Below are positions 9,001 to 17,684 of a stretch of DNA of 64,000 nt, piece by piece. The DNA is taken from NCBI GenBank assembly GCA_965220285.1, contig OZ244818.1, positions 5,394,001 through 5,458,000 on the forward strand, in the 5' to 3' direction. The position numbers and the translations under genes were made by a program. A model generated the notes under the pieces. That model was not told the DNA's origin and searched no databases. It was given only the letters and a program-made list of their open reading frames with translations. Position 1 is the first letter of the stretch. Each line of letters opens with the position of its first letter. Source of the stretch: Bin5 sp009843665 (GTDB lineage: Bacteria; Chloroflexota; Anaerolineae; Caldilineales; Caldilineaceae).

Positions 9001-9889
9001 GGGGAAGCGGGAGCATTTTCGGCAGCAGTTTGTACTACCGGTTGAGCGCTACAACGACGAATTCGCAGCTGCCGATCTCCGTCGAATGGTTCAGCCTTTT
9101 CTATTGCGCCGCCTCAAGACCGATCCAACGATCATTTCAGACTTGCCTGAAAAGAATGAGATGGTCGTGTATTGCTCTCTCACAAAGGAGCAGGAGACTC
9201 TTTACACGCAGGTCATCGAGGAGACGATGGCTCGCGTGGAAAGGAGCGAGGGCGTGCAGCGGCGGGGACTGGTGCTGGGACTCTTGCTCAAGCTGAAACA
9301 GGTGACGAATCATCCAGCTCACTTCCTGGGAGAGAAGGGTCCGCTGGAGGATCGGAGCGGCAAACTGAGCCGTTTGACTGAGATGCTCGAGGAGGCGCTC
9401 GCGGTCGGGGACAGGGCGCTGGTTTTCACACAGTTTGTGGAGATGGGTCACCTTCTGTGCAAGCACTTGATGGATAACCTGGGACGGGAGGCGTTGTTCC
9501 TTCACGGAGGCACGCCGGCGAGCAGAAGGGAACAGATGGTGCGCTCTTTCCAGGAGGACAGCAATGGGGCGCCGATATTCATTCTCAGTTTAAGGGCAGG
9601 CGGTGTGGGTGTGAACCTGACGAGGGCAAATCATGTCTTTCACTTCGACCGTTGGTGGAACCCTGCGGTTGAGAACCAAGCTACTGACCGGGCATTTCGC
9701 ATCGGTCAGAAACGCTCGGTCCAGGTTTACAAGTTCGTCGTTTCCGGTACCTTGGAAGAACAGATTCACAAGATGATCGAGAGCAAACAGGACCTGGCAG
9801 AATCGATCGTGAACAGCGGCGAAGACTGGCTGGCGGATATGGATACCGAGGGCCTGCGACAGCTGATTGCACTGCGCAACGGCGAATAG
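6056..9889 (+). CDS. SNF2-family DEAD/DEAH helicase with N-terminal SNF2-associated region
   Basis: The 1277-residue protein is a Swi2/Snf2-type ATPase that should translocate on double-stranded DNA and remodel bound protein. Walker A is DDMGLGKT at residues 806-813, the DEAQ box is at 919-922, ALTGTPVENRL and LLRRLKTDP follow, and motif VI (QATDRAFRIGQKR) lies near 1208-1220. The N-terminal 750 residues match the layout of the bacterial subgroup with an SNF2-associated domain (HAAWL near the start, LFLWGE about residue 84, a conserved block around 640-690). Linkers near 585-610 and 700-730 are Gly/Ser/Gln-rich. The next gene, 17 bases on, is a SWIM-domain protein, the usual partner. The exact role (repair, transcription restart or defence) is unknown. 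Confidence 0.93.
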   Translation: MPFTFHAAWLTSGKHSIDGQEHDAFGVAHISRVPSQGDVQTVHNEGASDRNTGPVVQEAAGQHGTPGGPETSRGAAPESGPRLFLWGENHEPPSVWEEREPTENGDRGNGERADAFGTHTPSGPTEEARNGRSQVSRSNGKIPSHPAQMPVGTLRQILRQLATASELTSLMGSPATASVWLPSQGDRPQTHLGSFQKGVNALSGDKEPYRLQPWQVTGLTLDPFHTLAFLSRFTNQRLIELPSSTSLFRHARLGNDLLFWSHAAKFVLELLAGQHFLPGLIPDSNGRFWATWQPFLLEGSLRERLEYLVDLMPPICRAYELGTLDDAPTSGSIVEHFISVLINRAIREWAPGAKGVNGGIQRLENSSDAYRGERTAVPSSGSLWLDGLSGEEPLLQLPPQPAHQLYKRWIEWMEQLHSSVADSNFQVAFVLELQQEEDALPHHYSETADSTPAPISLNNWHLEYYLQDKDDQELLIPAQRVWNQNGQSIRVEGRRFDQPQERLLTGLGVASRLFAPIRESLRTPRPERATLSLEETYLFLKEIGPLLQSSGFGVIMPDWWAVRSRSRLGLRLRLGGQKQSSSDGTGQTEGRGQKRSGGQGDGQGGGASLDLRGLIQYRWELTLGEQTLTREEFERLAELGSPLVRLGEEWLELDPAQVQAARQFVERNRSTGSMPLLQAVGLAQAFSRTDAEADQESRATSPSDSYRASGLVAGREGPQVHNLVMPTEQNGGWDIADGVTGPDLPLEAVVADGWLGAALERLRGIEPIEYVKEPEGFVGRLRPYQRRGVGWLSFLRRLGLGACLADDMGLGKTIQAIALLLHSRHLAEKQSGSPGDRGEELNRPALLICPTSVVANWRHEIERFAPGLRLLLHHGSGRLSGEAFRSALCEHDMVITSFGIARRDIEMLETQEWGDLILDEAQNIKNPSAKQTQAIRRLTGNSSAQVERGITPPFRVALTGTPVENRLLELWSIMEFLNPGYLGKREHFRQQFVLPVERYNDEFAAADLRRMVQPFLLRRLKTDPTIISDLPEKNEMVVYCSLTKEQETLYTQVIEETMARVERSEGVQRRGLVLGLLLKLKQVTNHPAHFLGEKGPLEDRSGKLSRLTEMLEEALAVGDRALVFTQFVEMGHLLCKHLMDNLGREALFLHGGTPASRREQMVRSFQEDSNGAPIFILSLRAGGVGVNLTRANHVFHFDRWWNPAVENQATDRAFRIGQKRSVQVYKFVVSGTLEEQIHKMIESKQDLAESIVNSGEDWLADMDTEGLRQLIALRNGE

Positions 9890-9906
9890 AGGGAGCAGTA
9901 AGGCAG

Positions 9907-10836
9907 ATGACCGACCCAAACCCAAAAGACAGTTCGTGGTCAGGCCGATGGTATGAATATCTGAAGGGGCAGGGGTTCGACCTGAAGCGAGGCCAGACCC
10001 TGGCGCGGCGGATGCAGGTAAAGTCCCTTGAGGTGCAGTTTGGCCGCATCAGGGCCGAGGTCTCTGAATCTCATCGAGGCGGTTGCCAAGTTGAGATAGA
10101 GGTCCTGCCATTGCGGGACGACGAGTGGTCGGCAGTCCTTGACGCACTGGCGGAGGAAGCGCTGTACGCGGCACAGCTTCTTGCCGGGGACAATGAATGG
10201 GAAGGGTTTCTTTCATTACTGGATACAGTCTTCAACGACGCTAGAGTCGCGCTGCTGTCGCCTTCTTCAGAGGCCGGCGAGGTTGAGGCCAGCTGCGCCG
10301 AATGCCAAGGCCATAGCAGTCCCTGCAGGCATGCTCTGGTGGCCCTGTACCGGTTCGGCCAGATGATTGGTGACGACCCGTGGATGCTGCTGCTGCTCAG
10401 GGGTAGAGACCGTCACCAGGTTCTCACCGGATTGCGGCTCAGGCGGAGCAGCAGTGTTGAAGAAGAGAGTGACGGCGAGGGCCATGGGAAAGGCAACGAT
10501 TCGGATGCGTCCCCGTCGGGATACGATGGATTGGGCGCGCTGGAGGATTCCCCGATCATACAGGGTGAAGACCTTGCGCTGGCCGCGCAGATCGACGCAT
10601 TCTGGGGCGGGCGGCAGTTGGGGCCGGGAGGCACGCGTCACGATTTGCGGGCATTGCATTACAACATCGCTCCGCCGCTGATAAGGATGGCTCTTCTGCG
10701 CCGGCTCGGGCCGCCCCCATTTCAGCAGGACAGCCCAGTAATTTACGACAGGCTAACTGAAATCTATCTTGAAGTGTCGGCCAAAGCACTGGAGTTGGCG
10801 TTCGCGCCGGAACCGGATGGCGACGGCTCGGCTTAA
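9907..10836 (+). CDS. SWIM zinc-finger domain protein, partner of the SNF2 helicase
   Basis: The 309-residue protein has RWYEYLKGQGFDLKRGQTLARRMQV-type N-terminus, EIEVLPLRDDEWSAVLDAL in the middle, and a zinc-finger-like segment about residues 129-143 (ASCAECQGHSSPCRHALVAL). SWIM domains normally read CxC...CxH. Here the first Cys of the pair is Ala and an extra Cys sits three residues later, so the likely ligands are C-x2-C and C-x-H. The following PWMLLLLRGRDRHQVLTGLR is also typical of the family. The spacing and co-orientation with the helicase indicate an operon. The SWIM protein is thought to bind DNA or protein for the helicase; this is inference. Confidence 0.85.
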   Translation: MTDPNPKDSSWSGRWYEYLKGQGFDLKRGQTLARRMQVKSLEVQFGRIRAEVSESHRGGCQVEIEVLPLRDDEWSAVLDALAEEALYAAQLLAGDNEWEGFLSLLDTVFNDARVALLSPSSEAGEVEASCAECQGHSSPCRHALVALYRFGQMIGDDPWMLLLLRGRDRHQVLTGLRLRRSSSVEEESDGEGHGKGNDSDASPSGYDGLGALEDSPIIQGEDLALAAQIDAFWGGRQLGPGGTRHDLRALHYNIAPPLIRMALLRRLGPPPFQQDSPVIYDRLTEIYLEVSAKALELAFAPEPDGDGSA

Positions 10837-10865
10837 CCTGAAGGGCGAGTACGCAGGAGCGTAAC

Positions 10866-12230
10866 GTGATCAGTCAGTTGCTGGCCCAGCGGGCAGCGCA
10901 ATCTAACCCGATCAGGGTTGGTGTCATCGGCACAGGCAAGTTTGGCGCGGGCCTGGTGGCCCAGATTTCGCAGATGCAAGGGATGGAGGTATCGGCGATT
11001 GCAGACATTAACGCGCACAATGCCCGGTATGCTTATGTTTCCAGCGGAGCGAGGGAGGAGGATATTCGCACCGCGGAGACGGGGGACGAACTGGATGACG
11101 CCGTCCGCGCGGGCAAGCCGGTTGTCGTCGAAGACGGAATAACGCTGACCGAGTGCGAGTCGATCGAGGTCGTTGTCGAGTCGACGGGTCTGCCGGAGGT
11201 GGGCGCGCGTCATGCTTTTCAGGCTCTGAGCAGCCACAAGCACGTCGTCATGGTAAACGTTGAGGCGGACGTTACCGTCGGGCCCTTCCTGCGTCGCACG
11301 GCAGACGCTGCAGGAGTCGTGTACACCATGGTGGACGGGGACCAGCCGGCCGTCACCTGGAACATCGTAGAATGGGCGCGAAGCCTGGGGCTGGAGATTG
11401 TGGCCGCGGGCCGGGGAACGATCTATTTCGAAGATGATTTTGAGGGAACACCGGAGACTGCGGCGGCTCGTTTCGGCTTCACTGAGGAGCATATAGAGCG
11501 GCGCACGATCAATTTGAAGATGTTCAACTCCTTTCGAGACGGGACGAAGGCGCAGGTAGAGATGACCGCACTTGCGAACGCCGCCGGGCTCGTTCCGGAC
11601 CGCCGGGGGATGCACGAGCCGTCGGTGAACCTGGAGGAGATACCGGTTCGCTTCAGTCTGCGGGAAGAGGGCGGGTTGCTCAGCCGGCACGGCGTGGTGG
11701 AGCTGGCCAATTCGGTGGCTGACGACGGCAGGAGTATGCTGCCAAATGCGCTCAAGATGGGCGTGTTTGCGGTCGTGCGTACGGAGCATCCGTTTACGCG
11801 GGAAGACCTGGCCTACCACGGTTGTCACGTTGGCGGTGAGGGAAAGAATTTTCTCCTTTACAGGCCCTATCATTTGGTAGCAGTGCCGGCGCCACTGAGT
11901 ATCGCGCGTGCCGTTCTCTTCGACGCGGCCAACGGCTCATGCGCGTCAACGCCAACGGCGGAGTGCATTACGGTGGCAAAGCGGGATCTGCGCGCCGGCG
12001 AGGAGTTGGACGGTGGAGGGGGCTACACGGTGGTCGGCCAGTGCGAGAAGGCAAAGGTGGCGCAGGAGGAGGGATTGTTGCCACTTGGCCTTGCTGACGG
12101 GGCGGTAGTCAAGCGGGCGATCGGCAAGGGTGAAGCCATCGGGTACAGTGACGTAGAGTTGAACGAGGACTCCTTCGTGCTCAGGATGCGCCGGCTGCAA
12201 GACGACCTGGTCGGGCACGAGCAATTGTAG
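10866..12230 (+). CDS. NAD(P)-dependent oxidoreductase with SAF domain, DRL-like (homoserine-dehydrogenase-like N-terminus)
   Basis: A Rossmann nucleotide-binding motif (VGVIGTGKFGAGLV, residues 18-31) leads a homoserine-dehydrogenase-like domain, followed by a catalytic part with VMVNVEADVTVGP and TMVDGDQPAVTWNIVEWAR. A C-terminal SAF-type segment follows (CITVAKRDLRAGEELDGGGGYTVVGQ). The arrangement matches the DXR-like (DRL) enzyme family first described in Brucella, where it can replace deoxyxylulose-5-phosphate reductoisomerase; most members have unknown substrates. The start is GTG with AGGAG seven bases upstream. It is separated from neighbours by short gaps and may share transcription with the helicase pair. 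The family call is fairly firm; the substrate is open. Confidence 0.78.
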   Translation: MISQLLAQRAAQSNPIRVGVIGTGKFGAGLVAQISQMQGMEVSAIADINAHNARYAYVSSGAREEDIRTAETGDELDDAVRAGKPVVVEDGITLTECESIEVVVESTGLPEVGARHAFQALSSHKHVVMVNVEADVTVGPFLRRTADAAGVVYTMVDGDQPAVTWNIVEWARSLGLEIVAAGRGTIYFEDDFEGTPETAAARFGFTEEHIERRTINLKMFNSFRDGTKAQVEMTALANAAGLVPDRRGMHEPSVNLEEIPVRFSLREEGGLLSRHGVVELANSVADDGRSMLPNALKMGVFAVVRTEHPFTREDLAYHGCHVGGEGKNFLLYRPYHLVAVPAPLSIARAVLFDAANGSCASTPTAECITVAKRDLRAGEELDGGGGYTVVGQCEKAKVAQEEGLLPLGLADGAVVKRAIGKGEAIGYSDVELNEDSFVLRMRRLQDDLVGHEQL

Positions 12231-12452
12231 AGGCAGGGCACGGACGGATGTCAACCGGGGACGATGTACAGGGAGACCGGCGAATTAAAGACGGGCCGCA
12301 GGTGAGGGATCGACGTTGATGGCCAAGAGAGGCCGTTGGGACGTTTTCTTCAGGCAGATCGGTGCAAGTAGTTCCTTCAATTTGATCCCTGGATTCACGG
12401 GACGTCTTGGGAAAGTCTAGACAGATACTTACTGGTGCAATAGGAGATGGGG

Positions 12453-13478
12453 ATGGAATACCGGCGGTTGGGGCGTACCGGTCTGAAGGTTTCGGAGATC
12501 TGCCTGGGAACGATGACCTTCGGTCATGGTACGGACGAAAGCGAGGCGTCGCGTATCGTTGACCTTGCGATTGACGCAGGGGTGAATTTCTTCGACACAG
12601 CCAATTCATACGCGGACAGCGATTCAGAAACGATCCTGGGCCGGGTCCTCAAAGGTCGCCGGCGCGAAGCAGTTGTCGCGACCAAGTTTTTCAATCCGAT
12701 GGGAACGGATGTCAACAGTTCGGGCACCAGCCGATTTCATATTATGCACACCGTCGAGGACAGTTTGCGCCGACTGCAGATGGACTATATCGACATTCTA
12801 TACATTCACCACGTAGACACGCAGACACCCCTGGACGAGACGTTGCGGGTCCTGGACGACCTGGTTCGGCATGGGAAGGTTCGATACACCGCATGCAGCA
12901 ACTTTGAGGCCTGGCGTCTGATGGAGGCGATGTGGCTCAGCGACCACAACGGATGGGAGCGATTTGCCGCCTATCAGCCACAGTACAGTCTCGTTGTGCG
13001 CGATATTGAACAGGAAATCATACCGGTTTGCGAACTTAAGGGCGTCGGCGTGGTGGTTTGGAGCCCATTGGGAGGCGGGTTTCTGACCGGCAAGTACAGG
13101 CCGGGTGAGCGCTCGCACAGCGGAACGCGCTCGGAGGAGGGGTGGGCATTCCCTCAGAGCTATTTTGCGGCCAACGCCGACGAAACCCTGACGACACTGC
13201 TGGATGCGGCGTCCGACTTGAACCGAACACCTGCGCAGGTCGCCACGCGTTGGGTCCTGGAGCAGCCCGCCATCACCAGCGCGATCGTTGGGGCACGAAC
13301 GGCTGAACAGGCGCAAGACAATCTCGGTGCTGGCGGGTGGGCGCTGCCGGAAGAAGCGCTCTACCGTCTGAACGAGGTTTCGCGCCTGCCGGACCGATAT
13401 CCCAAGTCGATGGAGCACAACATGCATGAGCGGCGCGACGCCGCGGTCAGGATGCCGTCGCTGGACGCCGGATCGTGA
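12453..13478 (+). CDS. Aldo/keto reductase
   Basis: The protein begins MEYRRLGRTGLKVSEICLGTMTFG and has the AKR tetrad: D48 and Y53 (FFDTANSY), K78 (VATKF) and H119 (DILYIHHVD). The C-terminal WVLEQPAITSAIVGARTAEQ binds the NADP phosphate in this fold. An ATG six bases upstream (12447) is in frame, but AGGAG spaced six bases favours the ATG at 12453. The closest well-studied relatives are the YajO/GpR-type (AKR13/14-like) reductases of aldehydes and methylglyoxal. Its stop overlaps the GTG of the next gene, indicating translational coupling. Confidence 0.92.
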   Translation: MEYRRLGRTGLKVSEICLGTMTFGHGTDESEASRIVDLAIDAGVNFFDTANSYADSDSETILGRVLKGRRREAVVATKFFNPMGTDVNSSGTSRFHIMHTVEDSLRRLQMDYIDILYIHHVDTQTPLDETLRVLDDLVRHGKVRYTACSNFEAWRLMEAMWLSDHNGWERFAAYQPQYSLVVRDIEQEIIPVCELKGVGVVVWSPLGGGFLTGKYRPGERSHSGTRSEEGWAFPQSYFAANADETLTTLLDAASDLNRTPAQVATRWVLEQPAITSAIVGARTAEQAQDNLGAGGWALPEEALYRLNEVSRLPDRYPKSMEHNMHERRDAAVRMPSLDAGS

Positions 13479-14455
13479 CCAACTACTCTCTGCGCCCCTT
13501 TCAAGCGAGCGAGCTTGAGTACGTCGCTCTCGCATCGCTGCTGCATGCCGTGTCAACCAATGGGCGACCTGAGACTGTTGAGGACCTCAGGCGGGAAGAC
13601 AATGACTGGCCTAGCAGTTCTCTCCTTCAAAGAGTGGCTGCCTATACGTCAAGTGAGGAGATGGCGGCTGTTGGTACCTGCTTCCAGGCTTACTGGCAGG
13701 ACAACCCTTCCACGATATACTTGAAGTTTGATATCCACCCCGATCACCCGCAGGTTCACCTTCTCCCCATCCTGTTTGGTGGCCTGCACAGGCTGCTGGC
13801 TGAGCACACGTACGAATTCAGGCGGATGATCGCCAGGGCCAGGGAAGACGACAGGGACAGGGTCCGATTCCTGGTTGAAAACGGTTTTCGGGAAGAGATG
13901 CGGTCACCCGCCTCTGCCTTGCGGGTCGCGGATTTCGAAGAATCCGTGTGCGACGAGGCTCACGCGCGGCTGGCTCAAAGCAAAGTACGCATAATCACGC
14001 TGGCCGAACTCCGCGATGAGGAGCCGGACTGGAAGAGGAAACTGCGCGATCTGCGCTGGGAGATCGTGCGTGATGTGCCGTCGACGGAGCCCTTCGCCAA
14101 GCCAACAGTAGCTGAATTTGAGGAGATGGTCTTGAGGGATCCTGCACTGGATGAAGAGGCTTTTTTCATCGCCCAAGCTGACGACGGCGCCCTCATAGGA
14201 ATGAGCAACCTCTGGCGGAACGACCCGGAGGGGAAACGTCTAGACACGGGGTTGACCGGTGTAATCCGGTCCTATCGACGCAAAGGGATTGCTACCGCAC
14301 TCAAAGTGCAGACTATTCTTTACGCACAGACCAGAGGCGCGGATAGTATCGAAACGAGCAACGAGGAAGACAGTCCGATGTATACACTCAACCTCACACT
14401 GGGCTTCAAGCCAAAGCCGGCGTGGGTCGACTATGCAAGAGAAGCCTCCGCTTAG
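13475..14455 (+). CDS. GNAT-family N-acetyltransferase, probably two GNAT folds
   Basis: The 326-residue protein starts with GTG overlapping the previous stop (GTGA). The second half has the acetyl-CoA binding pattern TGLTGVIRSYRRKGIATALKVQTI, with R-R-K-G-I-A in place of Q/RxxGxG/A, then SIETSNEEDSPMYTLNLTLGFK, the terminal beta-alpha-beta of GNATs. The first half also looks like a degenerate GNAT domain (IARAREDDRDRVRFLVENGF). Proteins of this kind include mycothiol-synthase-like tandem GNATs. The substrate is unknown. The coupling with the aldo/keto reductase suggests a shared detoxification or modification job, which is speculative. Confidence 0.82.
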   Translation: MTNYSLRPFQASELEYVALASLLHAVSTNGRPETVEDLRREDNDWPSSSLLQRVAAYTSSEEMAAVGTCFQAYWQDNPSTIYLKFDIHPDHPQVHLLPILFGGLHRLLAEHTYEFRRMIARAREDDRDRVRFLVENGFREEMRSPASALRVADFEESVCDEAHARLAQSKVRIITLAELRDEEPDWKRKLRDLRWEIVRDVPSTEPFAKPTVAEFEEMVLRDPALDEEAFFIAQADDGALIGMSNLWRNDPEGKRLDTGLTGVIRSYRRKGIATALKVQTILYAQTRGADSIETSNEEDSPMYTLNLTLGFKPKPAWVDYAREASA

Positions 14456-14584
14456 AGGGTCCTGCATCCAGGAATAACCAGGTTTGCAGAAAGGCAGTAC
14501 ACTATTCGACACGGTAGCCAGCAGAATTGGTCTAAGACCACGAAGTGAAACTCTGGCCCGACCACACTAAAGAGGTGGCATCCA

Positions 14585-15340
14585 GTGAGCAATAACATAA
14601 CCCAGGCCGAGCAACTCAAGGAGTCGTTACGTCTTTCGCTTCCCCCGGTAGCGGTCGCCTTCACCGATGACCTGCCGACTGGCATTGCGTCGTATGAGGA
14701 AGTGGCGCCCGCCGGCTGTTATTTCTGGCAGGAGGCTTCGCAGAAGGTGTTTTCGACGAGTGCGATGGACCACGAACTGTGTGCCATAGGCGTTCATACG
14801 CATAATCTTGCAGGCGCGTCCGCGTCGCACCCTGAGGAGCTTGCGGCAGCGCTCGGCGCAATGGCGGGGTTGGATTACGTCAGGGAGGAGGAGGTGGCTG
14901 CGATTCCGGTTTTGCCGCAGCCGGTCCAGCACGCGATTTACGGTCCGCTTAGCGAGTTTCCCTTGGAGGCAGATGTCGTTCTGCTCTTCGCCCACGCCCA
15001 ACAGAGCCTGATCCTGGCGGAAGCGGCAGCAAGAGTCGACGAGGGTATTCCGCCGGCGATGGGAAGACCCGCCTGCGCTGTGGTTCCCCAAGTCAGGAAT
15101 GGAGGCAGGGCGGCGATGAGCCTGGGCTGTTGCGGCGCAAGAGCCTACCTGGACGCACTCAGCGATGACGTGGCGCTGTGGGCGCTCCCGGGCGAAAGGC
15201 TTGGTATGTACTGTGAGGAGATCAGCGGGCTGGCCAAATCCAATGAAGTCCTGACCGTCTTCCACGAGAGGCGTAGAGAGGATGTTGCAGCAGGTAAAAG
15301 GCCGAGCGTGCAAGAGTCGCTGGAACGGCTGACCGAGTAG
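14585..15340 (+). CDS. DUF169 domain protein
   Basis: The 251-residue protein begins (GTG start, GAGGTGG upstream) with AEQLKESLRLSLPPVAVAFTDDLP and has the Cys-rich pattern GCYFWQEAS, HELCAIG and SLGCCGARAYL that marks DUF169. The family occurs widely in bacteria and archaea, often beside radical-SAM or methylation genes, and the conserved cysteines suggest metal or Fe-S binding, but no biochemical role is established. It stands 30 bases before the rhamnose enzyme and is co-oriented with it. Confidence 0.85.
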   Translation: MSNNITQAEQLKESLRLSLPPVAVAFTDDLPTGIASYEEVAPAGCYFWQEASQKVFSTSAMDHELCAIGVHTHNLAGASASHPEELAAALGAMAGLDYVREEEVAAIPVLPQPVQHAIYGPLSEFPLEADVVLLFAHAQQSLILAEAAARVDEGIPPAMGRPACAVVPQVRNGGRAAMSLGCCGARAYLDALSDDVALWALPGERLGMYCEEISGLAKSNEVLTVFHERRREDVAAGKRPSVQESLERLTE

Positions 15341-15369
15341 GCTTTTGAAAGGGTAGAAGACGTCAGACC

Positions 15370-17358
15370 ATGCGAAGTAGATGGAGTGACAAAGAGGCGG
15401 CCGGATATGCGGGAGACGCGCTTGGCCTGCGGGTGTATACGTCGCGGCTGCTGGGGAGCGATCCGTCGCTGGTCCTGCACGGGGGCGGCAATACTTCTGT
15501 AAAGGCGACAACAGAGGATATCTTCGGAGATGAGGAAGAGGTCCTTTTTGTCAAAGGCAGCGGCTGGGACCTAGCAACAATCGAGAAGCCAGGATTTTCG
15601 CCGGTACGGTTGGACGCCTTGAAGCGCATGGCCACTCTGGAGGAGTTGAGCGACAGCGAGATGGTCACCGCACAGCGGGCGGCCCTGACCGACCCCTACG
15701 CGCCCAACCCTTCAGTGGAAGCAATTCTGCACGCCATCATTCCTTACCGCTACGTCGATCACTCGCATGCGGACGCGGTTGTGGCGTTGACCAATACGCC
15801 TGACGGGGAGGCCATCATCCGCGACCTGTATGGACCGCAGATGATGATCGTCCCATACGTAATGCCTGGTTTTGTGCTCGCACGCGCAGTTTACGAGATG
15901 ACCAGGGACACTGACTGGGATACTCTGTCGGGGATCGTTCTGCTCAATCACGGGGTCTTTACCTTTGCAGACGATGCCCGCGAGAGCTATGAACGGCACA
16001 TCGATATTGTAACTGCCGCTGAGGATTTCATCGAGGCGAAGACAGGGACCGGAGATTGTGGAATTGAAGGGATTAGAGGTACAGACAGAGAGGCGCCTTT
16101 AGAAGACCTGGCACGGTTGCGTAAGGCCGTTTCGGATGTCAGTGGCCAGGCAGTACTTGCTTCAGCCGATTTGGGCGAAGTGGCAAGAGCGTTTTCGGGC
16201 TTGCCGGATGCTCCTGAGCTGGCGACACGCGGCTTACTGACCCCGGACCACGTAATTCGCACGAAGCGGGTTCCTCTAGTCGTTTCAGAAAGGGGCGCTG
16301 ACCGGGATGTAGCCGAGTATGTTGCGGACTATGGGGAATACTTTGAGCGGCATACGGACGGCAGCTTGTCGCGTCTCGACCCAGCTCCTCGTTGGGCATT
16401 GTGGCCGGGCCTGGGAAGCGTTGCTTTCGGAGCCAACCCGAAGGAAATAACTGCTATCGACGACATCAAGCGTCATACGTTGCGGGCAATCGGATGGTCT
16501 GAGGCCTTGGGGGGCTGGCAGCCTCTGGGCGAGGGCGATATTTTTGCGATCGAGTATTGGGAGTTGGAGCAGGCGAAGCTGAAAGGGGCAGGCGCGGCGC
16601 CGCCGTTCGAAGGGAAGGTGGTTATGGTTACCGGGGGGGCCAGCGGCATTGGCCGGGCTTGCGTGGAAGCATTCCTGGGCCAGGGCGCGGTCGTCGCCGC
16701 GCTGGATATTGCTCCCGAGGTCACGGAGCTTTTCGAAACTGAGAGAGTGCTCGGAATCAGCTGCGATGTAACTGACGAGTTAGGGCTGAAGGAGGCCGTG
16801 GACCAGGTGGTGAGGCGCTGGGGCGGGCTGGACGTCCTGGTGTGTAACGCCGGTATCTTCCCGGCTAACCAGCAGTTGAGGGAGATGGGCACAGATCATT
16901 GGGACAGGAGCATTGAGGTAAATCTGACCAGCCAACAGCGGCTCATGCAGGCGTGTGTACCGTTTCTGAAGTGGGGCTGCGATCCGGCGGTTGTTGTGAT
17001 CGGCTCCAAGAATGCGCCGGCGCCGGGGCCGGGGTCCGGGGCTTATTCGGTGGCCAAGGCGGGCCTGACTCAGCTGGCCCGTGTCGCCGCGCTGGAACTG
17101 GCCGCGGATGGCATTCGGGTAAATGTGCTGCACCCCGATGCGGTCTTCGACACTGCGCTGTGGACGGACGAACTGCTGGCGAAGCGCGCTGCCAGCTACG
17201 GGATCAGCGTGGACGAGTACAGATCGAGGAATCTGCTTGGCGTCGAGATTACCTCCGCTGACGTTGCTGCGTTGGCCTGCACTGTGGCGGGTCGGGCTTT
17301 TGCCAAGACGACCGGAGCGCAGATACCTGTAGACGGTGGAAATGAACGAGTGATTTAG
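15370..17358 (+). CDS. Bifunctional rhamnulose-1-phosphate aldolase/short-chain dehydrogenase
   Basis: Residues 1-400 form a class II aldolase domain: GGGNTSVK near residue 38, zinc ligands H131 and H133 (DHSHADAVV) and H194 (LLNHGVF). Residues 415-660 form an SDR domain with TGGASGIG (421-428), VCNAGIF and catalytic Y559/K563 (YSVAK). This fusion (RhaD-RhaE type) cleaves L-rhamnulose-1-phosphate to DHAP and L-lactaldehyde, and the SDR half oxidises or reduces lactaldehyde. The full-length protein (662 residues) matches the family. No rhamnose isomerase or kinase is in the window. It fits with the uronate/rhamnose uptake genes at 21-31 kb. A small hairpin (17374-17390) follows the stop. Confidence 0.92.
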   Translation: MRSRWSDKEAAGYAGDALGLRVYTSRLLGSDPSLVLHGGGNTSVKATTEDIFGDEEEVLFVKGSGWDLATIEKPGFSPVRLDALKRMATLEELSDSEMVTAQRAALTDPYAPNPSVEAILHAIIPYRYVDHSHADAVVALTNTPDGEAIIRDLYGPQMMIVPYVMPGFVLARAVYEMTRDTDWDTLSGIVLLNHGVFTFADDARESYERHIDIVTAAEDFIEAKTGTGDCGIEGIRGTDREAPLEDLARLRKAVSDVSGQAVLASADLGEVARAFSGLPDAPELATRGLLTPDHVIRTKRVPLVVSERGADRDVAEYVADYGEYFERHTDGSLSRLDPAPRWALWPGLGSVAFGANPKEITAIDDIKRHTLRAIGWSEALGGWQPLGEGDIFAIEYWELEQAKLKGAGAAPPFEGKVVMVTGGASGIGRACVEAFLGQGAVVAALDIAPEVTELFETERVLGISCDVTDELGLKEAVDQVVRRWGGLDVLVCNAGIFPANQQLREMGTDHWDRSIEVNLTSQQRLMQACVPFLKWGCDPAVVVIGSKNAPAPGPGSGAYSVAKAGLTQLARVAALELAADGIRVNVLHPDAVFDTALWTDELLAKRAASYGISVDEYRSRNLLGVEITSADVAALACTVAGRAFAKTTGAQIPVDGGNERVI

Positions 17359-17498
17359 GCGTTTCGAGGGTAGACGGCTTCTTCAGCCGTTGGTGGAAAG
17401 TGCCGTGAAGGCTCTTGCGTGTCCGAAATAGTTCCCTGTTTACATCACAACCGATCGATTACAGGTGTGATTTGGAGTATCCAACTTCCGAAGCGACT

Positions 17499-17527
17499 TT
17501 GCACTGCGATTCCGGGATTGGTATACT
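17499..17527 (+). promoter_or_regulatory. Strong sigma-70-like promoter for the HlyD-like gene
   Basis: TTGCAC, an exact 17-base spacer and TATACT. It lies about 160 bases before the ATG at 17685, giving a long 5' leader. The remainder of 17359-17684 has no gene. Confidence 0.65.
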
Positions 17528-17684
17528 GATCAGGTTGCGCCGGCGATTTCGAGTTGGGCTGGAGGCTCCGGCCCCACACTGTAGAGGCCGGCGGTCACTT
17601 AGGCAAGTACGGGTCAGGCAATCCCCCAACACTTAATAGAATATCAGGCTCCGAAGGATCTGAATTCTTCACAGGGAGGCCAGT

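Noticed and set aside
17374..17390. Hairpin after the rhamnose enzyme as a terminator
   Set aside because: The six-base stem ACGGCT/AGCCGT is not followed by a T-run; it is mentioned only as a weak structure.
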